From DATBLE01 sp046732255 (GTDB lineage: Bacteria; Actinomycetota; Thermoleophilia; Gaiellales; Gaiellaceae), in contig JBKPMR010000062.1 in assembly GCA_046732255.1 (NCBI GenBank), positions 51,127 to 115,126 of the forward strand: 64,000 nt of DNA. Direction: 5' to 3'. The position numbers and the translations under genes are program-made. Below, piece after piece: positions 58,782 to 64,000 of the stretch (position 1 is the first letter of the stretch; the number at the start of each line of letters is the position of its first letter). A model generated the notes under the pieces. It was not told where the DNA came from. It saw nothing but the letters and a program-made list of their open reading frames with translations, and ran no database searches.

Positions 58782-61184
58782 ATGGCAGAGGCAGCATATA
58801 CCGCAAAGGACATCACGGTCCTGGAAGGGCTCGAGCCGGTCCGGAAACGACCGGGGATGTACATCGGCTCGACCGGGTCGCGGGGCCTTCATCACCTGGC
58901 CTACGAGGTTGTTGCGAACTCGGTCGACGAGGCCCTCGCGGGCCGCTGCGACCTGGTCGAGGTGACCATCCATCCGGACGAGTCGATGACCGTCAAGGAC
59001 AACGGCTCGGGCATCCCGGTGGACGTGATGAAGGATCAGGGGTTGCCCGCGCTGACGGTCGTCCTGACCAAGCTGCACGCCGGCGGCAAGTTCGGCCAGG
59101 GCGGCTACAAGGTTTCCGGCGGCCTGCACGGCGTCGGTGTCTCCGTCGTCAATGCGCTCTCCGAGTGGCTGATTGCGGAGGTGCAGCGGGACGGCAAGAC
59201 CTACCGTCAGGAATTCGCCCGCGGCGAGCCGACGACGAAGATGAAGACGGTCGGCCCGACCAAGGACACCGGCACGACGATCAGCTTCAAGCCGGACGCC
59301 GAGGTCTTCGAGGAGACCGAGTGGGATACCGAATGGCTCGTCCAGCGGCTGCGCGAGACGGCGTTCCTGACGAAGGGGCTGCGCATCGTCCTGATCGACG
59401 AGCGCGAGGGGGAGCACCGGGAGGAGTTCCACGCCGCCGGCGGCATCCGCGACTTCGTCGCGCACATCAACAAGGCGAAGGAGCCGATCCACAAGCACTC
59501 CGTCTACTTCGACGGCGAGAGCGACCAGGGCTTCGTCGAGATCGCGATGCAGTGGAACAACTCGTACGCCGAGTCCGTCTTCTCGTTCGCGAACAACATC
59601 AACACGCACGAGGGCGGCTCGCATCTCTCCGGCTTCCGCTCCGCGCTGACCGCGACCCTGAACAAGGTGGCGCGAGACCGCGGCCTGCTGAAGGAGAAGG
59701 AGGACAACCTCGAGGGCGAGGACGTCCGTGAGGGCCTCGCCGCGGTGATCTCGGTGAAGCTCGCGGAGCCGCAGTTCGAGGGGCAGACGAAGACGAAGCT
59801 CGGCAACCCGGGGATGGAGGGGCTCGTCAAGCAGGTCGTCGGGCAGAAGCTCGCGCAGTACCTCGAGGAGAACCCTCAGGACGCGAGGCAGATCATCACC
59901 AAGGCGATCGACGCCGCCCGCGCGCGCCAGGCCGCGCGGAAGGCGCGCGAGCTCACGCGCCGCAAGTCGGCACTCGAGGGGGCGTCGTTGCCGGGCAAGC
60001 TCGCCGACTGCGAGATCAGCGACCCAGAGGCCGCGGAGCTCTTCCTCGTCGAGGGCGACTCCGCCGGCGGCTCCGCCGTCGACGCCCGCGACCGCCTCTT
60101 CCAGGCGATCCTGCCCCTTCGCGGCAAGGTGATCAACGCGGAGAAGAACCGGATCAACAAGGTGCTCTCGAACGCGGAGATCCAGGCGATGGTGACAGCG
60201 ATCGGCACGGGTATCGCCGACGAGTTCGACATCTCGAAGCTCCGCTACCACCGAATCATCGTCATGACCGACGCCGATGTGGACGGGTCGCACATCCGCA
60301 CGCTGATCCTCACCTTCCTGTTCCGCCAGATGTCCGAACTGGTCGAACGCGGCCACGTCTACATCGCCGTGCCGCCGCTCTACCGCGTCAAGATCGGCGG
60401 CCGAGAGCAGTACGTGGAGAAGGAGTCGCAGTTCGAGGACCTGCTCGTCCGCGAGCGGATCAAGGACATGGAGGTCTCCGACCGGTCGGGTAAGGCGCAG
60501 AAGCTGAGCGAGGCGAGGTACGGCCGCTTCCAGCGCGCGCTGCACGACTTCGAAGGCTGGTCGTCACGCCTGCGCACCGACTTCGGCTCGCCGGCGACCG
60601 ACTTCGTCATCGCCCACCGCCTGATCGAGACCGAAGCGGAGGACGTGAAGGCCATGGAGCAGGCGCTCGCGTCGATCGAGCCGAACGGCTCTGCGGGCGT
60701 TAACGACTATGAGGTCTCGGTGATCGAGACGACACCCGACGGCGTGCGCGTGAAGGTGGTTGAGCGCGAGACGAGCTCCGCCGAGCACGTCGTCGTGCCC
60801 GCCGCCCTCCTTGCGTCGCCGGTCTACCACGGGCTCCGCAAGAGCTACGCGCGGCTGCAGGAGACGACGGGGACACCGCCCTTCACGATCTCGCTCGGCA
60901 AGAAGAACGCGACCGCGGAGACCTTCGAGGATCTCCGCCACCGCGCGATCGACCTGGCCAAGGACGGGATCCAGGTCAGCCGATTCAAGGGGCTCGGCGA
61001 GATGGATCCGGAGGAGCTCGCTGCGACGACGATGGACCCGACCAAGAGGCTGCTCGTCCGCGTCGACATCGAGGACGCGGCGACCGCCGACCTGATCTTC
61101 TCGACCCTGATGGGCGACCAGGTGGAGCCGCGTCGGCTCTTCATCGAGCAGAACGCCAAGGACGTGAAGTTCCTCGATGTCTGA
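58782..61184 (+). CDS. gyrB: DNA gyrase subunit B, long form
   Basis: 800 residues. ATPase domain with YIGSTGSRGLHHLAYEVVANSVDEA, KDNGSGIPVD and GGLHGVGVSVVNALS; TOPRIM with VEGDSAGGSA and DADVDGSHIRTLILTFLFRQM; C-terminus SRFKGLGEMDPEELAATTMDP. Between HVYIAVPPLYRVK/QYVEKE and VSRFKGLGE there are about 165 extra residues (about 545-715), the position and size of the insert in E. coli-type GyrB. Most Actinobacteria have a shorter GyrB. Overlaps gyrA by 8 bases. Confidence 0.95.
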   Translation: MAEAAYTAKDITVLEGLEPVRKRPGMYIGSTGSRGLHHLAYEVVANSVDEALAGRCDLVEVTIHPDESMTVKDNGSGIPVDVMKDQGLPALTVVLTKLHAGGKFGQGGYKVSGGLHGVGVSVVNALSEWLIAEVQRDGKTYRQEFARGEPTTKMKTVGPTKDTGTTISFKPDAEVFEETEWDTEWLVQRLRETAFLTKGLRIVLIDEREGEHREEFHAAGGIRDFVAHINKAKEPIHKHSVYFDGESDQGFVEIAMQWNNSYAESVFSFANNINTHEGGSHLSGFRSALTATLNKVARDRGLLKEKEDNLEGEDVREGLAAVISVKLAEPQFEGQTKTKLGNPGMEGLVKQVVGQKLAQYLEENPQDARQIITKAIDAARARQAARKARELTRRKSALEGASLPGKLADCEISDPEAAELFLVEGDSAGGSAVDARDRLFQAILPLRGKVINAEKNRINKVLSNAEIQAMVTAIGTGIADEFDISKLRYHRIIVMTDADVDGSHIRTLILTFLFRQMSELVERGHVYIAVPPLYRVKIGGREQYVEKESQFEDLLVRERIKDMEVSDRSGKAQKLSEARYGRFQRALHDFEGWSSRLRTDFGSPATDFVIAHRLIETEAEDVKAMEQALASIEPNGSAGVNDYEVSVIETTPDGVRVKVVERETSSAEHVVVPAALLASPVYHGLRKSYARLQETTGTPPFTISLGKKNATAETFEDLRHRAIDLAKDGIQVSRFKGLGEMDPEELAATTMDPTKRLLVRVDIEDAATADLIFSTLMGDQVEPRRLFIEQNAKDVKFLDV

Positions 61185-63681
61185 TGTGGTAGAGCCTCTC
61201 GGCGCGGGCCGCATCGAGTCGCGCGAGCTCGAGGCGGAGATGCGCTCGAGCTTTCTCGACTACGCGATGTCGACCATCGTGGCGCGGGCGTTGCCCGACG
61301 TACGCGACGGACTCAAGCCCGTGCATCGCCGGATCCTCTACGCGATGTCGGAGCTTGGCTTGCAGCCGGGGCGGCCGCGCGTGAAGTGCGCCCGGGTTGT
61401 CGGCGAGGTGATGGGCAACTACCACCCGCACGGCGGCGAGGCGATCTACGACACGCTCGTCCGCATGGCGCAGCCCTTCTCGCTGCGCTACCCGCTCGTC
61501 GACGGCCAGGGGAACTTCGGCAACATCGACGGCTACCCGGCCGCCGCGCAGCGCTACACAGAGTGCCGGCTCGCGAAGATGGCGAGCGAGCTGCTCCGCG
61601 ACATCGACGCTGACACCGTCGACTTCAAGCCGAACTACGACGAATCGCGCAAGGAGCCCGAGGTCCTCCCCTCACGGTTCCCGAACCTGCTCGTCAACGG
61701 CTCGACGGGGATCGCGGTGGGTATGGCGACCAACATTCCGCCGCACAACCTCGGAGAGGTGACAGATGCGCTCGTGGCGCTGATCGACGATCCGGCAGCC
61801 GACGTCGAGAAGCTCTCGAAGCACGTCAAAGGGCCCGACTTCCCAACAGGCGCGATCATCCTCGGCCGCGAAGGGATCAAGGAGGCCTATCGCTCCGGCC
61901 GCGGCCGCGTCGTCATGCGCGCCCGTGCGCACGCCGAGGAGCAGCGCGGCGGCCGCACCGCGATCATCGTCTCGGAGCTCCCGTACGGCGTCAAGAAGGG
62001 CGGCGACGAGGGCGTGATCACGAAGATCGCCGAGCTCGTCAAGGCGGGCACACTCAGCGAGATCTCACGGCTGCGCGACTCGTCCGACAAGTCGGGCATG
62101 CGTCTCGTGGTCGAGCTGAAGCGTGACGCCGTGCCGCAGGTCGTCCTGAACAAGCTCTTCAAGCACACGCAGCTCCAAACCACGTTCGGGTACAACGCGG
62201 TCGCGCTCGTCGACGGCGTCCCGAAGACGCTGTCGCTCCTCGAGCTCCTTCGCCACTACCTCGACTTCCAGCGCGTGGTCGTCGTGCGGCGCTCGAAGTT
62301 CGAGCTCCGTAAGGCGGAGGAACGTGCCCACATCCTCGAGGGCTACCTGATCGCGCTCGACAACCTCGACGAGGTGATCGCCCTCATCCGCGCAGCCGCC
62401 GACACGGACGAGGCGCGGCAACAGCTGATGAAGCGTTTCGAGCTGTCGGAGATCCAGGCTCAGGCGATCCTCGACCTCCGCCTGCGCGCGCTGACCGCGC
62501 TCGAGCGGAGGCGCGTCGAGCAGGAGCACTCCGACCTGCGCGAGCGCATCGCCGAGCTGCGCGCGATCCTCGGTGACGAGTCGCGGGTGATGGCGCTCAT
62601 CCGCGAGGAGTTGCTCGAGCTGAAGCAGATGTACGGCAAGGACGACGGCCGGCGCACCGAGATCATCGCCGCCGAGGGCGAGCTCGACCTCGAGGACCTG
62701 ATCGCCGAGGAGGACATGGTGATCGCGATCACGCGCTCTGGCTACATCAAGCGCCTGCCGGTGACCACGTATCGGGAGCAGCGGCGCGGCGGCAAGGGTG
62801 TGATGGGCATGGACCTGAAGGAGGACGACTACATCGAGCACCTCTTCGTCGCCTCCACGCACGACTACCTGCTCTTCTTCACCTCGGTCGGCAAGGTCTA
62901 CCGGCTGAAGGTGCACGAGCTCCCGCTCGGGTCGCGCCAGTCGAAGGGCCGCGCGATCGTCAATTTGCTGCCGTTCCGCCAGGACGAGCAGATTCGCGCC
63001 GTCGTCCAGACACGCAACTTCGAGGAGTCGGAGTTTCTGGTCTTCGCGACGAGGAGAGGGATGGTCAAGAAGACCAAGCTCGCCGAGTACAACACTCCGC
63101 TGCGGGCCGACGGGATCATCGCGATCAACCTGAAGGACGACGACGAGCTCGTCGCCGTCCGGCACTCGAGCGGGAACGACGACATCCTCATGGTCTCGCG
63201 CTCCGGCCAGGCGATCCGCTTCGCGGAGAAGGACGTGCGCCCGATGGGGCGCGCCACCGCCGGCGTCCAGGGAATGCGCCTGCGCAAGGACGACGAGGTG
63301 ATCTCGCTCCACGCTGCCCAGGACTCGGACGACCTGCTCGTCGTCACCGAGCAGGGCTACGGCAAGCGCACGCCCGTCCACGAATATCCGCGCAAGGGCC
63401 GCGGCGGGCTCGGCGTCAAGACGGTGCAGCTCACCGATGCCAAGGGCAAGCTCGCCGGCGCGCGCATCGTCCGCGACGGCTATCAGCTGATGCTGATCTC
63501 GACCGGCGGCACCCTGATCCGTATGTCCGTCGACGAGATCAAGCGGCTCGGCCGTGCGACGCAGGGCGTGATCGTCGTCCGGCTGCGCGACGGCGAGCGG
63601 GTCTCGAGCCTCGCACCCGTCGCCGACTCCGACGACGTCGAGGCCGGTTCCGAGACGCCGGTCGCTCAAAGCGACGAGTAG
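61177..63681 (+). CDS. gyrA: DNA gyrase subunit A
   Basis: 834 residues. RSSFLDYAMSTIVARALPDVRDGLKPVHRRILYAMSE, catalytic Y127 in AAQRYTECRLAKM, the quinolone-region GNYHPHGGEAIYD with Gly/Glu at the positions numbered 81-87 in E. coli, and a C-terminal pinwheel with GYIKRLPVTTYREQRRGGKGV (GyrA-box QRRGGKG). It forms the gyrase heterotetramer with GyrB. Confidence 0.96.
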   Translation: MSDVVEPLGAGRIESRELEAEMRSSFLDYAMSTIVARALPDVRDGLKPVHRRILYAMSELGLQPGRPRVKCARVVGEVMGNYHPHGGEAIYDTLVRMAQPFSLRYPLVDGQGNFGNIDGYPAAAQRYTECRLAKMASELLRDIDADTVDFKPNYDESRKEPEVLPSRFPNLLVNGSTGIAVGMATNIPPHNLGEVTDALVALIDDPAADVEKLSKHVKGPDFPTGAIILGREGIKEAYRSGRGRVVMRARAHAEEQRGGRTAIIVSELPYGVKKGGDEGVITKIAELVKAGTLSEISRLRDSSDKSGMRLVVELKRDAVPQVVLNKLFKHTQLQTTFGYNAVALVDGVPKTLSLLELLRHYLDFQRVVVVRRSKFELRKAEERAHILEGYLIALDNLDEVIALIRAAADTDEARQQLMKRFELSEIQAQAILDLRLRALTALERRRVEQEHSDLRERIAELRAILGDESRVMALIREELLELKQMYGKDDGRRTEIIAAEGELDLEDLIAEEDMVIAITRSGYIKRLPVTTYREQRRGGKGVMGMDLKEDDYIEHLFVASTHDYLLFFTSVGKVYRLKVHELPLGSRQSKGRAIVNLLPFRQDEQIRAVVQTRNFEESEFLVFATRRGMVKKTKLAEYNTPLRADGIIAINLKDDDELVAVRHSSGNDDILMVSRSGQAIRFAEKDVRPMGRATAGVQGMRLRKDDEVISLHAAQDSDDLLVVTEQGYGKRTPVHEYPRKGRGGLGVKTVQLTDAKGKLAGARIVRDGYQLMLISTGGTLIRMSVDEIKRLGRATQGVIVVRLRDGERVSSLAPVADSDDVEAGSETPVAQSDE

Positions 63682-63770
63682 TCGGAACGCCGCCCTTCAC
63701 AAGCAGGGGCGAACGTGATAGAGAACCGCCGGCAGAGCGGGGGGACGCATCGACGGAAAGGGATGCGGAT
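63682..63770. promoter_or_regulatory. Spacer between gyrA and MerR-like gene
   Basis: 89 bases. GGAAAGGGA about 63755-63763 is a strong Shine-Dalgarno before the ATG at 63771. No convincing -35/-10 pair or terminator was seen. Confidence 0.35.
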
Positions 63771-64000
63771 ATGGCGGTCATTGGGCAGGTCGACTTACTG
63801 GAACCCGTAAACCTCGCCGAGCATCTGGACAAGCTCGAGCTCTACCTCGGCCAGGTGTGTCAGCTCGCGGGGATCTCGAAGATGCAGCTCGACTACTGGA
63901 CGAACAAGGCCCAGATCCCCACCAAGGGGCGGAAGCAGCGCATCTACGACATCGACGCGGTCGAGACCGTGATGCTGATCAAGCAGGGCAAGGACAAGGG
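63771..64000 (+). CDS. MerR-type HTH protein, partial
   Basis: 76 codons before the right edge. LGQVCQLAGISKMQLDYWTNKAQIPTKGRKQRIYDIDAVETVMLIKQGKDKG shows the helix-turn-helix and wing of MerR-type DNA-binding domains (LDYWTxK, RxYxxxDV). Its effector part is beyond the window. ATG 63771 has a good ribosome site. Confidence 0.75.
   Translation, partial: MAVIGQVDLLEPVNLAEHLDKLELYLGQVCQLAGISKMQLDYWTNKAQIPTKGRKQRIYDIDAVETVMLIKQGKDK

Noticed and set aside
1..64000. CRISPR arrays, cas genes, prophage or restriction systems
   Set aside because: No regularly spaced repeats and no nuclease, methylase, phage or defence gene families were found on either strand; the window is mainly core genome.

Overview
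This is high-GC DNA with dense, often overlapping genes and many GTG, TTG and probably CTG starts. The chromosomal-origin gene set (parB, parA, rsmG, jag, yidC, yidD, rnpA, rpmH, oriC, dnaA, dnaN, recF, DUF721, gyrB, gyrA) is intact at 49.7-63.7 kb. Together with a DUF3107-like protein, an F420-type luciferase-like monooxygenase, a class E-like sortase, a PknB-like kinase and an MqnP-type prenyltransferase, it suggests an actinobacterium, perhaps of the Thermoleophilia. That placement is inference from gene content; no 16S gene is present.

Layout. 0-9.9 kb: partial inositol-phosphatase, DUF1015, an OB/HD exonuclease-like protein, an EamA transporter, a YchF-like protein without its P-loop lysine, DUF3107, methylmalonyl-CoA epimerase, a short FtsH, a nicotinamidase-like hydrolase, a REP-associated tyrosine transposase (RAYT) between two palindromes, nicotinate phosphoribosyltransferase and DUF1385. 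10-15.7 kb: M20 peptidase, methyltransferase, tryptophan 2,3-dioxygenase, RarA, arginase, a lone receiver protein and tRNA-Phe with an inverted partial copy beside it. 15.8-24.3 kb, all on the minus strand: moaC, mog, mqnP-like, ccmA, ccmB, ccmC, a ccmD-like peptide, a HemX/CcsA-like protein, hemA, hemC, hemD and a SAM hydrolase, so molybdopterin, quinone, heme and cytochrome c biogenesis lie in one train. 24.4-33.2 kb: OtsA, HtrA, a two-component pair, an M28-like membrane protein, sortase and MoeA. 33.2-49.6 kb: cell-envelope genes (PknB-like kinase, GT2, GT-B, DUF2079, GT87, PBP1A, MscS, PIG-V-like, L,D-transpeptidase), assorted enzymes and tRNA-Ile. 49.7-64 kb: the origin region, ending in a partial MerR-type regulator.

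Three things stand out. First, a dispersed two-hairpin repeat of about 130-150 bp occurs in four good copies and two decayed ones, nearly always directly behind a stop codon; in one copy it supplies the end of ccmA. Second, four genes (recF, hemD, a glycosyltransferase and a methyltransferase) appear to start with CTG inside a four-base CTGA overlap with the gene before. Third, there are traces of other palindromic mobile DNA: the RAYT element, and a different GGGACAGG-type palindrome inserted at the jag/rsmG junction.
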